NCBI RefSeq assembly: GCF_022489035.1
Contig: NZ_JAKVTV010000001.1
Location: 1-64,000, forward strand
From: Christiangramia lutea
GTDB lineage: Bacteria; Bacteroidota; Bacteroidia; Flavobacteriales; Flavobacteriaceae
Direction: 5' to 3'
Length of the DNA stretch: 64,000 bases
Made by a program: the position numbers and the translations under genes. This document shows positions 26,930-35,858 of the stretch, piece by piece; positions within the stretch are counted from its first letter, which is position 1; every line of letters begins with the position of its first letter. The notes under the pieces are model-generated. The model searched no databases, was not told the DNA's origin, and saw only the letters and a list, made by a program, of their open reading frames with translations.

Positions 26930-28032
26930 AGTAAACCTTTAATTTCTGAACTCAATTTTTCCAAAGTATATTTCTGTGACCATGCCTGAGCCTTGTAAGA
27001 CATTTTACTTAATTTATGAGATGCTCTTAAATATCCAGCTATTTTTTCAGTAGCAATTACAACTTCTGGCTCAATTAGAATTCCTCTTTCACCATTACCT
27101 AACATCCAAGGAACGCAGGAAATAGGTGTTCCTATTGGCACGCAACCAAAAAACATTGCTTCGGCTAAGGCTTTAGGCCAGCCTTCGCTTTTGGATGGTA
27201 GTATAGAAAAATGTGCTTTTCTATATGCCTCTTTAATTATTTCAAAGTTTTGATTACCATGAAGAATGATCTCATTTTCAAGATCATTTTTTGTAATATA
27301 ATCGTTGACCTCATTAAACATTTCTCCATCACCATAGATATCTAAGCTTAGTTCATGACCTTTGTTTAGCAGTGCTTGAACAATCTTCACTGCTAATAGA
27401 GGCCTTTTCCCCTTAGTAAGAGCACCTAAAAACAAAAAATTGAATGGAGCATTAAAATCTTTTTTAAAATTTCCAATGCTGGAATTGGAAAAACTAGATG
27501 TGAAAAAGGAGGATACATTTCTGCCCTGATCCGGCCAATCTCCATAAACCAGAACCCGGGCATTCCGAGTGAGGAATTCGTTAGCTAAAATTAACTTCTG
27601 TAACTTATAGCTCCAAGGTTGAAGAGACTCATTATCCCAATTACCTGCATACTTTACGGTTTTTGATTTACCAGGAAAAAAAATCTGTAAAAAACAGGCT
27701 AAAAGTCCAATATTTCCTGGACAACGAATATGCAAATGATCGGCCTTCAACATTATTTTGAATATTCTAAATATTATGCCAGGCAATTTGATCACTGAAT
27801 TTAAACTATTCGTGAAGCTCGTGAAATTTAAGGTTTTAAGAGCTAAAAATTGAATATCAGATCTCTCATACGCCTTATCAATTCTATCATACGAATCTTT
27901 GACCGGGGCAATAACAGTAATATTTTCAACATGTTCGAACCAAAGATTCATTTCTCTAACATATGGTGAATATGAAGAAAGAGTTCCTTCCTGAAGATAA
28001 TGTTCAGCATGTGTAAATACTGCCAGTCGCAT
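26926..28032 (-). CDS. Glycosyltransferase family 4-like
   Basis: I start this gene at ATG 28030-28032 (MRLAVFTHAEHYLQEG), which shares one base with the stop of the methyltransferase upstream (TAATG); an earlier ATG at 28074 would extend into that gene. The 368 residues show the C-terminal GT4 domain: FNFLFLGALTKGKRPLLAV, LDIYGDGE, ILHGNQ, and the donor motif FSILPSKSEGWPKALAEAMFFG followed by PISCVPWML. The N-terminal domain contains HIRCPGNIGLLA. Substrates unknown. Confidence 0.85.
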   Translation of the reverse strand: MRLAVFTHAEHYLQEGTLSSYSPYVREMNLWFEHVENITVIAPVKDSYDRIDKAYERSDIQFLALKTLNFTSFTNSLNSVIKLPGIIFRIFKIMLKADHLHIRCPGNIGLLACFLQIFFPGKSKTVKYAGNWDNESLQPWSYKLQKLILANEFLTRNARVLVYGDWPDQGRNVSSFFTSSFSNSSIGNFKKDFNAPFNFLFLGALTKGKRPLLAVKIVQALLNKGHELSLDIYGDGEMFNEVNDYITKNDLENEIILHGNQNFEIIKEAYRKAHFSILPSKSEGWPKALAEAMFFGCVPIGTPISCVPWMLGNGERGILIEPEVVIATEKIAGYLRASHKLSKMSYKAQAWSQKYTLEKLSSEIKGLL

Positions 28033-28835
28033 TAATTGGTTTTGAATTGCATTAGCATAGTTAACTGCATGCACTGAAACATATGCCTATCACTATCTTT
28101 TGAAAAACTGATATCCTCTTGATGCCATTTTTTGCTTATAGCTGATTTTTTTTCGGCTGATATTGGCAGACCATTTATTAAGAAAAGCCACTTTGTCTTT
28201 CCTAAAACCGCTTTTCTCTCCAGAATTTCAAAGTTTTCAGCATATTTATAATATACCTTTTTAGAAAATGGCCACTCCCAGTCCTTATCGCTTTGAAAAG
28301 GTCGGTATAACTTGCGTACCGTTTTTACTGGAAGACTCGTACTCAAAGGATCATAACTAATAATTTGACCATTGGGTTTCATTTTTTCCTTCAGCTTAAT
28401 GATCAAATCATCAGTATCCTTAAAATGATGCAGAACCCCATAGGCATAGATCAGGTCGAAGTCCTTTTCCTTGAAATCCTCTGATAAAAAGTCAACTGCA
28501 TAAACCCTGGCATGAGGAAATTTATTTAAACGCTTGCTAAGGTGATCTATGGCTCTTTCACTAAGATCAATGCCAACATATTCTTTCGAATTTTCAGCTA
28601 AGTGAAAAGAGAGTGAATTACCTTCATAACATCCGAGATCCAATACCTTCTTTTCCTTAAGTTCCCCCAGCCACTTTAAGTGAAGCTGGTGTATCTCTTC
28701 CTCAAGACCAAGCTCTTTCCGGAAAGAATTAAGTGTCCTGTTCCTTATAAAATACCAGAATCTGGTGACAAGGTTTTTTTCCTTATTCTCATAGAAAGCC
28801 TTCTGCCTCTTTATCATTTCATTACCTGCTTTCAT
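28032..28835 (-). CDS. Class I SAM-dependent methyltransferase
   Basis: A 267-residue protein with a Rossmann methyltransferase core: motif I VLDLGCYEGNSLSFHL, an acidic strand-2 end YVGIDLSERAI, and the post-motif DLIYAYGVLHHFKDTDD. Within a glycan locus it probably O-methylates a sugar or a lipid-linked intermediate. The first 50 residues (QKAFYENKEKNLVTRFW) are basic and may contact the substrate or membrane. It lies 20 nt after the GINT1-like gene. Confidence 0.85.
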   Translation of the reverse strand: MKAGNEMIKRQKAFYENKEKNLVTRFWYFIRNRTLNSFRKELGLEEEIHQLHLKWLGELKEKKVLDLGCYEGNSLSFHLAENSKEYVGIDLSERAIDHLSKRLNKFPHARVYAVDFLSEDFKEKDFDLIYAYGVLHHFKDTDDLIIKLKEKMKPNGQIISYDPLSTSLPVKTVRKLYRPFQSDKDWEWPFSKKVYYKYAENFEILERKAVLGKTKWLFLINGLPISAEKKSAISKKWHQEDISFSKDSDRHMFQCMQLTMLMQFKTN

Positions 28836-28855
28836 GGAAATAGCTTCAAAATAAT

Positions 28856-29842
28856 TTATCTGAATAAATAGTTATAAAGATCGCTTAAATTATACTTTAT
28901 AGAGGAGATAATTGTAATATCAAATTCGTCATCATATCCTTCATCACCATCATACACCAGATAAAATCCTCCATTCAAAGAATTCACATTCAAATGATGC
29001 ATCCCCCTATCAAACCACCTAATTGAATCAGATCTAAATAATTGGTTTTCTATTAATTTCTCGAATTTATCAAAATCTAATTTATACAATGAAACGCCTG
29101 AGCCATAACCTTCCGTATTATTCTGAAAAGGCAAATACCATTCTCCTTCCACAGAAAAAAAATTTCCCGCTGGCCTGATTTCATTCCCTTTTTGAATATT
29201 AAATGAGAGGTCTTCCTCCCAATCACCAAAAAGACTATCACTTTTAAATACCCGTTGTTTGTAGTTATCGTCGATTCCTACGATCAGGTTTAAATTATCC
29301 GAAACTAAAAGGGCCGGATCTTTTAAACTTATATTGGAGATAAGAGTATCTCTTAATTCCCATTTTTCAGGAAAATCAACCGATTCATACAAAACTACGT
29401 TATTGATAGATGCCGATTCGGGTAAAATATATTTTTTATTTCTATACTCAAAAACCTGCGGAAAAGAAAGATGGAAGGGCTCTTCAATTACAATTCCTTC
29501 AAATTCATAATTGTACCCGTCATTGGAATGAAACAAACCTATTTTCGCAGGTCCTTTCTTTTCTTGATGTTCAAAAAAAATATAAAAATTATTTTCCTCA
29601 AAATATAGAAATGGATCAGCAATAAACCGTGTATTACCGATGGTTATGGAGTTCAAAGTGTCTCTTTTTAAGATATTCGATCTTGATGGAACAAGCTTTT
29701 TTAGTGGATCATCGGTTTTCATAAAACCAATTGACCAGCCTTTGCTTTTTGAAACGAGAAAAGGATATCTGTAATTAAAGATTAGCAAAACCCCTAAAAT
29801 AAAAAGGAAGAATAAGACAATATATTTTTTCCTTATAGTCAT
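28856..29842 (-). CDS. Membrane-anchored GINT1-like / GH43-like beta-propeller protein
   Basis: A 328-residue protein with one N-terminal membrane anchor (residues about 7-24, YIVLFFLFILGVLLIF). The rest looks like a five-bladed beta-propeller: IADPFLYFEENNFYIFFEHQE, LFHSNDGYNYEF, EEPFHLSFPQVFEYRNKKYILPES and IRPAGNFFSVEGEWYLPFQN. This pattern resembles the N-terminal domain of plant glucosamine inositolphosphorylceramide transferase (GINT1_N), which also occurs in bacterial formyltransferase-like proteins. In GH43 enzymes three acidic residues catalyse; the Asp in ADPF is at the usual first place. Whether it transfers, cuts or binds sugar is unknown. It overlaps the GT2 gene by 4 nt. Confidence 0.65.
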   Translation of the reverse strand: MTIRKKYIVLFFLFILGVLLIFNYRYPFLVSKSKGWSIGFMKTDDPLKKLVPSRSNILKRDTLNSITIGNTRFIADPFLYFEENNFYIFFEHQEKKGPAKIGLFHSNDGYNYEFEGIVIEEPFHLSFPQVFEYRNKKYILPESASINNVVLYESVDFPEKWELRDTLISNISLKDPALLVSDNLNLIVGIDDNYKQRVFKSDSLFGDWEEDLSFNIQKGNEIRPAGNFFSVEGEWYLPFQNNTEGYGSGVSLYKLDFDKFEKLIENQLFRSDSIRWFDRGMHHLNVNSLNGGFYLVYDGDEGYDDEFDITIISSIKYNLSDLYNYLFR

Positions 29843-30855
29843 TTTTTAATTTTAGGCTTCGAAAAAATAAGACTTACAAGTCCTGCACTTCTGCCCAATG
29901 ATTCATTAAATGATCGTTTGTGATCTTTTGAATTTAATATATTGCTGAATCTTATAATTAAAAGCAGTAAATTTATGATATTCCATTTAAAACTAGCCTT
30001 TAAACCTGGTTTAGGATTTTTTACCTTCCAAACATAAAACCCATTCCTTATCATCATTTTCCCGTATTTAAAATGATCAGGCCTTCCTGATGCCTCATGT
30101 AAATGATTAACTTGAGCGGCTGTGTTTACATATAACTGACCGATCCTGGATGCCCGTAGGCAAAAATCCATATCTTCATACAAACCATATCCTTCAAAGT
30201 ATGCTGAAAAACCTATTTGTTGAAATAGTTCCTTCTTATATGACCCAACTCCGCCCATAAAGAATTCAACTTTATAAGATTTACCGGAAGGAGGTAAAAA
30301 ACTGGTGGAAAGACCATGGGAAAATTCAGGCATATAGCCCGGTGGGTGATCAGATAATAGACCTAATCGCTTTCTTAGGTAATTCCGCTGTCCCAGTTTT
30401 CGAATATACTCATCCATTTCAAATTCATCGGCACTCAGAGTATAAGTTTCCGAAACTTTTCTCCATTGAGTTTCATCCTTTATCCAACCTCCTACTGCGA
30501 TCGCATCCTGCTTTTCTAAATAAGTCTTTATCAATTCCCGAAAATACTCCCGTCCCAAAACAATATCGTCATCCAGGAAACAGATAACATCCACATTTCC
30601 ACTATTGGTTATCCCGAAATTCCGTTGCCTGGTTAATCCTCGATCTTTATCCTCAACCTGGAAATACTGTAGATTAGGAAATTTCCTGTTCTCCAGCATT
30701 TCTTTGGTTTCAGATCCAATAGAACCATCTACAATAATTATCTCGTCCGGATAATGGCTCTGAACTTCAACAGATTCCAACAGTCTTTTTAAGGAATCAG
30801 CCCTTTCAAAAGTGCAAACAACCAGACTAAAAGTAAGTTTATTTTCATTTTTCAT
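29839..30855 (-). CDS. Glycosyltransferase family 2
   Basis: A 338-residue GT-A enzyme: FSLVVCTFERADSLKRLLES opens the nucleotide-binding fold, IIIVDGS follows, FLDDDIVLG carries the metal-binding DxD, and GYGLYEDMDFCLRASRIG holds the catalytic-base region. No membrane spans; it should act at the cytosolic face. Residues about 270-310 are hydrophobic and basic and may contact the membrane. Four-base overlaps (ATGA) on both sides. Sugar specificity unknown. Confidence 0.88.
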   Translation of the reverse strand: MKNENKLTFSLVVCTFERADSLKRLLESVEVQSHYPDEIIIVDGSIGSETKEMLENRKFPNLQYFQVEDKDRGLTRQRNFGITNSGNVDVICFLDDDIVLGREYFRELIKTYLEKQDAIAVGGWIKDETQWRKVSETYTLSADEFEMDEYIRKLGQRNYLRKRLGLLSDHPPGYMPEFSHGLSTSFLPPSGKSYKVEFFMGGVGSYKKELFQQIGFSAYFEGYGLYEDMDFCLRASRIGQLYVNTAAQVNHLHEASGRPDHFKYGKMMIRNGFYVWKVKNPKPGLKASFKWNIINLLLLIIRFSNILNSKDHKRSFNESLGRSAGLVSLIFSKPKIKK

Positions 30856-32393
30856 GAACCAATGACATCAACCCGCAATTCATCGCACAATTCTTCACTC
30901 TTTTTCCATCGTTTCTGCATAAGCCTGTAATACCTTAAAGGGTTTTTGATCGACTGTTTTCTATAGAATTTCAGGAATAAAGCAGCTTTATAGCCTCTTA
31001 TCATTTCCTTTGTATAATGTTTTTTAATAAGATACATCATAGTTGGAGATGGTTTAGGTTCCACAACTTCTTTGTCCCATTCATTGATCCCGGTTGACCT
31101 GAATCCCCCTCGCTCAGCTTTTAGATGTGTAAAACTCAACCTCGGATGGAATATTATATCACATCCTTTTTCCCTTAATTGTAATCCAAAATCAAGATCT
31201 TCCCCAAACCCAAATTCCAGCACTTCATCAAATTTACATTGCCTGGCCAGGCGGGATTTGACTATGGATGTACCTGAACCGAAGGCGCCCCATTGTTTTA
31301 TTTTTCGGAAAACCACTTCTTCTCCTGGCTGTAAACATGCCAGGTTAAGTGCATCAACCTGAAGCCTTCGCAATTCTATCACTGATTGCTCCAATAGGTT
31401 ATTTGGAAGCCTGATATCATCGTCCGCTAGAAAAACCCATTTTGAACTAACCTCTTTTAATGCCATGTTTCTCGCATTACAGGCTCCGGTTTGATGTATG
31501 AATTGGTGTATAACAATGAAGGGCCAATCTTCCTGTAAAAAATCAAGTTCCGATTCTGAGGATGTATCAGGATTTTGCTCGATCAGGATCACTTTTGCTG
31601 GAGGAAGAGTCTGTTCCTTTAGATCCTGGAGCACTTGTTGAACATACTCTGGTCTCCCCAATGTAGGGATCACAACATCTAAATCTTCCTTAAGGACATT
31701 CTTTGTTTTTTTAATTTCGATCTCGCCAAGTTCAAGCTGAGCCTGAAAATAATTGGTCTTCAATAGTCCAGAAACCAATTTCTTAAGCGGTATTTCCTTT
31801 CGGTATTTTTTAAAACAATACGATAATACCCATAACCATTCTTTCTTGTAATGCTGGCCAACAAAAGCGAACAAATCAGAATTACTGGCCTGAAACTCGA
31901 GTTCCTCTCTATTTTCTAGATTTACTAGTCCGGGATCGGAATAACACAAAAGCGAGTTTTGCTGTCCAATTTTAGCTATTGAATTGATTAGATACCCAAA
32001 ACCCCTTTGATCTTTTAAAAGCTGCTGAAATTTTATTGCTGTTTTTCCAAAGATTCCACCAACGTCTGTACTCATTAACCAGGTAGGATACTTTGCACCT
32101 AAATGAGGATTGATGAATGGAAGTTGATCTATATAACCTATTTCATCTGAAAAATATCGTGACCTGATAGCATAAGAGGTCATGATATTCTGATGCTCGA
32201 AGTGTTGCTTGAAATAAGGTCTATTCAGCTTTTCGAAGTGGCTTTTTTCAACCCATACTAGTATTTCACCTGAATAATTCTGTGCAAGCTCCCAGAATGC
32301 TTCCACAAGTGAATTGCTTCTTATCGGCAACTCTTGCTCTTCCCGAAAAACTTTGTCAAAAATTTTACCTTCCTGGTGTATCAAATAGATCAT
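30852..32393 (-). CDS. Glycosyltransferase family 2 with extra N-terminal domain
   Basis: Of 513 residues, the GT2 domain starts only at about residue 233: DVVIPTLGRPEYVQQVLQDL, VILIEQNPD, FLADDDIRLP (DxD) and FGFGEDLDFGLQLREKG. The first 230 residues (opening IYLIHQEGKIFDKVF, later EILVWVEKSHFEKL and PTWLMSTDVGGIFG) match no domain I recognise; they could be a second, degenerate glycosyltransferase-like fold or an acceptor-binding module. The ATG at 32393 lies 21 nt after the GT4 stop. Confidence 0.85.
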   Translation of the reverse strand: MIYLIHQEGKIFDKVFREEQELPIRSNSLVEAFWELAQNYSGEILVWVEKSHFEKLNRPYFKQHFEHQNIMTSYAIRSRYFSDEIGYIDQLPFINPHLGAKYPTWLMSTDVGGIFGKTAIKFQQLLKDQRGFGYLINSIAKIGQQNSLLCYSDPGLVNLENREELEFQASNSDLFAFVGQHYKKEWLWVLSYCFKKYRKEIPLKKLVSGLLKTNYFQAQLELGEIEIKKTKNVLKEDLDVVIPTLGRPEYVQQVLQDLKEQTLPPAKVILIEQNPDTSSESELDFLQEDWPFIVIHQFIHQTGACNARNMALKEVSSKWVFLADDDIRLPNNLLEQSVIELRRLQVDALNLACLQPGEEVVFRKIKQWGAFGSGTSIVKSRLARQCKFDEVLEFGFGEDLDFGLQLREKGCDIIFHPRLSFTHLKAERGGFRSTGINEWDKEVVEPKPSPTMMYLIKKHYTKEMIRGYKAALFLKFYRKQSIKNPLRYYRLMQKRWKKSEELCDELRVDVIGS

Positions 32394-32414
32394 CTGGGAC
32401 CGAATTAATTCAAT

Positions 32415-33563
32415 CTAATTTTTCTTCTTTTCAATAAGTTCCTGATAGAACTGAATATTTTTTTCCGCTACCAACCTACTTGCAAATTTCTTTAGAACCT
32501 GTTCTCTGGCTGCTCGCCCCATTTCTTCTGAAAGCTCGGCATCTTCAAGTAATTCCAAGATCCTGCTTGCATAAAGCTTGTGATTTCGAGGATCTACCAT
32601 ATAACCGGTTTTCTGATCTAACATTACTTCAGGTGCCCATCCGATATTTGAGGTAACTAAAGCTTTCTCCATAGCCATAGCCTCAATCCAGGTCATAGGA
32701 AGAGCTTCGGCAAAACTGGGTAAAACAATTACACTTGCTTTTTCTATTTCTTTTCGAACCATTGAATAGTCCAACGATCCAACATATTCAGTTCGTTTTA
32801 AAGCCTCCTCGCTTAGCTTTCTCTTAAGTAGTTCCAGTGTAGAAATTTTTTCAAAAATATCAATTACATCTCTACCGGCCAGTATCAATTGTGCATCTGG
32901 TTTTTCCTGAATCAGGTTATTGAAGATCTCTGCCAATTCCAGCACACCCTTTTTCTGTATGAGGCTGCCAAAATATAATATTCTGCCTGTCTCCGGTTTT
33001 TTAGTAGAGGGCCGAAAATTTTCTACTTTAATACTATTTGGAATTACTTTATAAGATCTTTCCAGATCAAAGAGCTGCATGGTTTTTTTCCCGGTAAAAT
33101 CGCTAACGGATAGAATTGAGTCTGCATTTTTAAGAGCGTTCTTTTCGAAAAGTCGGTTTTTGTACTTCTGTTGTCTCTCCTCCAGCTCGCAGAAATAGCC
33201 GTCACTACCGTTCAACCTGATCACATGTGGAATACAAAACTTCATAAAAGCTGTAATTCCGGTCCAATCAGGGGTTTCCAAGATATCAATTTGTTTCTCT
33301 TCAGTAAGCTCATTGATTATCTTTTCAAGATGTTTCCGGTAAAAATACCAGCCACCAAAAGGATATTTTCGCTGTTTTATAAGGTAGAATTGAATACCAT
33401 TTTCAGAAAAATTCCGGTCGATTTCCTGGCCAAAAATTAGAACACTTACCTTTTCATCTTTTTCAACCAATGTTTCAGCCAAATTACGAATACTGGTGCC
33501 CAATCCTCCGGAAGGAGTACTTCGTTCATGTGGATATTCAGGAGTTAAGAAAGCGATGTGCAT
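32415..33563 (-). CDS. Glycosyltransferase family 4
   Basis: A 382-residue GT-B enzyme, starting at ATG 33563 (MHIAFLTPEYPHE), 4 nt after the preceding stop; an upstream TTG at 33584 would add seven residues and overlap that gene. N-terminal landmarks are PSGGLGTSIRNLAETL and DILETPDWTGI. The C-terminal domain has GRILYFGSLIQKKGVLELAE, LILAGRD and the donor motif VIVLPSFAEALPMTWIEAMAM with SNIGWAPEVML. The pattern fits GT4 enzymes such as those using UDP-sugars. Substrates unknown. Confidence 0.88.
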   Translation of the reverse strand: MHIAFLTPEYPHERSTPSGGLGTSIRNLAETLVEKDEKVSVLIFGQEIDRNFSENGIQFYLIKQRKYPFGGWYFYRKHLEKIINELTEEKQIDILETPDWTGITAFMKFCIPHVIRLNGSDGYFCELEERQQKYKNRLFEKNALKNADSILSVSDFTGKKTMQLFDLERSYKVIPNSIKVENFRPSTKKPETGRILYFGSLIQKKGVLELAEIFNNLIQEKPDAQLILAGRDVIDIFEKISTLELLKRKLSEEALKRTEYVGSLDYSMVRKEIEKASVIVLPSFAEALPMTWIEAMAMEKALVTSNIGWAPEVMLDQKTGYMVDPRNHKLYASRILELLEDAELSEEMGRAAREQVLKKFASRLVAEKNIQFYQELIEKKKN

Positions 33564-33567
33564 TACT

Positions 33568-34437
33568 CTAAAAATTATAATCAAATATTAACTGCTCTGT
33601 AAAGGCTTCGGCACCTTTATCATTCAAATGTCCACAATCATAAAAATATTCCGCATTGTTATCAAAAAGGTCATGATAATTTCTATAATTTTTAATCTTT
33701 CCGGCTAGACCCAAAGATATTTCTCTATTTTGAATATTTTGACAATAAGGAGCGGTAAAAAAATAAAGCATTCCACTTGGATATAATTTTTCCAAACCTA
33801 TAACCTTGGAATTTTGATGTTTTAATGAATCGGGAAATTTGCCCCTTACAGCCAGTCCTACACCTTTAAGTGGCCTATAACCAATATTAGTATTCCTTCC
33901 ATTTTTTGTTTGAAGCAATACACTAATCAATTCTCTTACTCCTAAGACTTTTTCGTTCCTCATATACTTATAAAATGGGATCCATTTATAGTAGCCATAT
34001 TCATCTCTCTTCGAAAACACATGTTCAACGAATGCTTCATCCAAATAAGGAGCTAAATTTGCTAAAAAATAAGGGCTATAGTTTTCAAAATTGTAATTGT
34101 AGTCAATTTGAAAAAAAATAGTATCAAAAGTAACTCCGTTTGATTTATTGATTTCAGCCAACATTTTCATGTCCGCTAAATTTGCACCAGCAAAACCTAG
34201 GTTTACACAAGTTTTTCCAGTTAACTTTTCTATTAATTCACAATTTATATGTCTTTCGATTCTCGAAGATCCATAAAATCCAATATCATAATGTTGGTCC
34301 TTCAATTTGAGTTCATTCTGCAATTTATTCCGGGGATGCCCATTTCTATATAATTCAGTATAAATCAAATCCAAGAAATACATTAACCCATATGTAAATA
34401 GAATTATTAAAATTAAATATTTTAAAAATCTTTTCAT
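33568..34437 (-). CDS. SGNH/AlgJ-like partner of MBOAT acyltransferase
   Basis: A 289-residue protein with an N-terminal membrane anchor (about 5-25) and a likely periplasmic domain. GFYGSSRIERHIN resembles the GDSx nucleophile block of SGNH hydrolases, NLGFAGANLADM the Gly block, and DCGHLNDKGAEAF at the end supplies the DxxH catalytic pair. Its ATG overlaps the stop of the MBOAT gene (TAATG). In alginate and similar systems an SGNH-like protein (AlgJ/AlgX, DltD) works with an MBOAT protein to O-acetylate exported glycan. I infer the same partnership. The sequence as a whole is divergent and AT-rich. Confidence 0.65.
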   Translation of the reverse strand: MKRFLKYLILIILFTYGLMYFLDLIYTELYRNGHPRNKLQNELKLKDQHYDIGFYGSSRIERHINCELIEKLTGKTCVNLGFAGANLADMKMLAEINKSNGVTFDTIFFQIDYNYNFENYSPYFLANLAPYLDEAFVEHVFSKRDEYGYYKWIPFYKYMRNEKVLGVRELISVLLQTKNGRNTNIGYRPLKGVGLAVRGKFPDSLKHQNSKVIGLEKLYPSGMLYFFTAPYCQNIQNREISLGLAGKIKNYRNYHDLFDNNAEYFYDCGHLNDKGAEAFTEQLIFDYNF

Positions 34438-35858
34438 TAAAATTGAAAATATATGAATTGCTTATAATCAAAAAACTTACCCATTACAAGCGTAATAAAA
34501 ATTATGAATAGGATTTTTAGGATTCTGAATTTACCAGAGAATGGATGTTCACTATTTTTATGAAACCATTCAAATATCACAAAAAATAATATTAGACCAA
34601 TTAGCTCAATATTATACCTCTCAATAGAAAGATAAGTGATTTTAAATTCCTGGTTTTGAAAAATTCTCATGAGATAATCAATCGCCTCATAAACATTTTT
34701 TGATCTGAAAAATACCCATGCCATGCAAACCATCGAAAATGTAAAACAAATCTTGAGAATGTTGGAGATATTAAGTACCAGAGGACCTGAAACTTTACTA
34801 TTACTAGGTTTTAGAAAAAAAACGGGTAAAAATAAAAATGCATGTATACCTCCCCATAGAATAAAAGTCCAATTGGCTCCATGCCATAATCCACTTACTA
34901 AAAATACAATTAAGATATTTCTTATAGTGAATATCATGTTCATCTTGGAACCACCCAGCGGAATATAAAGGTAATCGCGAAACCAGGTTGAAAGGGAAAT
35001 ATGCCATCGTTTCCAAAATTCACTGATATTCCTAGAAAAATAGGGATAATTAAAATTTCTCATCAACCTGAAACCAAATAGTCTTCCCGTTCCTATTGCG
35101 ATATCAGAATAACCCGAAAAATCGCAATATATTTGAAAAGCGAAATAAACGGTTCCAAGTATAAGAGTTAAACTATTGCTGTTATCGTAGTTTTCAAAAA
35201 TTACATTTGTATAGACTGCAGCATTATCAGCAATCACAACCTTTTTAAAAAGCCCCCAGATCATTAAGTTAATTCCGGAAATGGCCAATTCGCTATTAAA
35301 TTTCCTTGGAATTTCAAATTGTGGTAAAAGACTTGAAGCCCTTTCAATTGGCCCTGCAACTAATTGCGGAAAGAAGGAAACAAATCCGGCAAAGTTTATA
35401 AAATTTCTTGTTGGTTTTAATCCTCCCTTCCAGATATCAATAGTATAACTTAAGGTTTGGAAGGTATAGAAAGAGATCCCAACCGGTAGAATGATATTTA
35501 GGGTTTCAAAATTGACATTGAGTCCAATTTCTAAAAAGGATGAAGTTATTGCTGAAATGAAAAAGTTATAGTACTTAAATATTGCAAGAACTCCAAGATT
35601 GAAAAATATACTTAAACCAAGAAAAAAATTTCTGGTTTTCCTCGATTTACATTTTTCAATATGGATTCCTGTAAAAAAATCCACCAGGGTGCTAAGAAGA
35701 ATTAAAAACAAAAACCTGTAATCCCACCAGCCATAGAATACATAACTGGCTAACAAAATTAGAATATTCTGATACTCTTTTGAGGACTTGAAAAAGAACC
35801 AATAAAAGATAAATACTATTGGCAGAAATATGAAGAAAGTTATGGAATTGAATAGCAT
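34437..35858 (-). CDS. MBOAT family O-acyltransferase (AlgI/DltB type)
   Basis: A 473-residue polytopic inner-membrane protein with about ten to twelve hydrophobic segments. Family landmarks are FNSITFFIFLPIVF at the start, VGISFYTFQTLSYTID, CDFSGYSDIAIG, FWKRWHISLSTWFRDYLYIPLGG and the active-site His in SGLWHGANWTFILWGGIH. AlgI-type proteins move acyl (usually acetyl) groups across the membrane to modify polysaccharide. The SGNH-like partner follows with a one-base overlap. The upstream gene ends one base before its ATG. Confidence 0.93.
   Translation of the reverse strand: MLFNSITFFIFLPIVFIFYWFFFKSSKEYQNILILLASYVFYGWWDYRFLFLILLSTLVDFFTGIHIEKCKSRKTRNFFLGLSIFFNLGVLAIFKYYNFFISAITSSFLEIGLNVNFETLNIILPVGISFYTFQTLSYTIDIWKGGLKPTRNFINFAGFVSFFPQLVAGPIERASSLLPQFEIPRKFNSELAISGINLMIWGLFKKVVIADNAAVYTNVIFENYDNSNSLTLILGTVYFAFQIYCDFSGYSDIAIGTGRLFGFRLMRNFNYPYFSRNISEFWKRWHISLSTWFRDYLYIPLGGSKMNMIFTIRNILIVFLVSGLWHGANWTFILWGGIHAFLFLPVFFLKPSNSKVSGPLVLNISNILKICFTFSMVCMAWVFFRSKNVYEAIDYLMRIFQNQEFKITYLSIERYNIELIGLILFFVIFEWFHKNSEHPFSGKFRILKILFIIFITLVMGKFFDYKQFIYFQF

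Noticed and set aside
28033-28074. Longer N-terminus of the GT4-like gene starting at ATG 28074
   Set aside because: It would overlap the methyltransferase by 43 nt; the ATG at 28032 gives the usual TAATG junction and a typical GT4 N-terminus.
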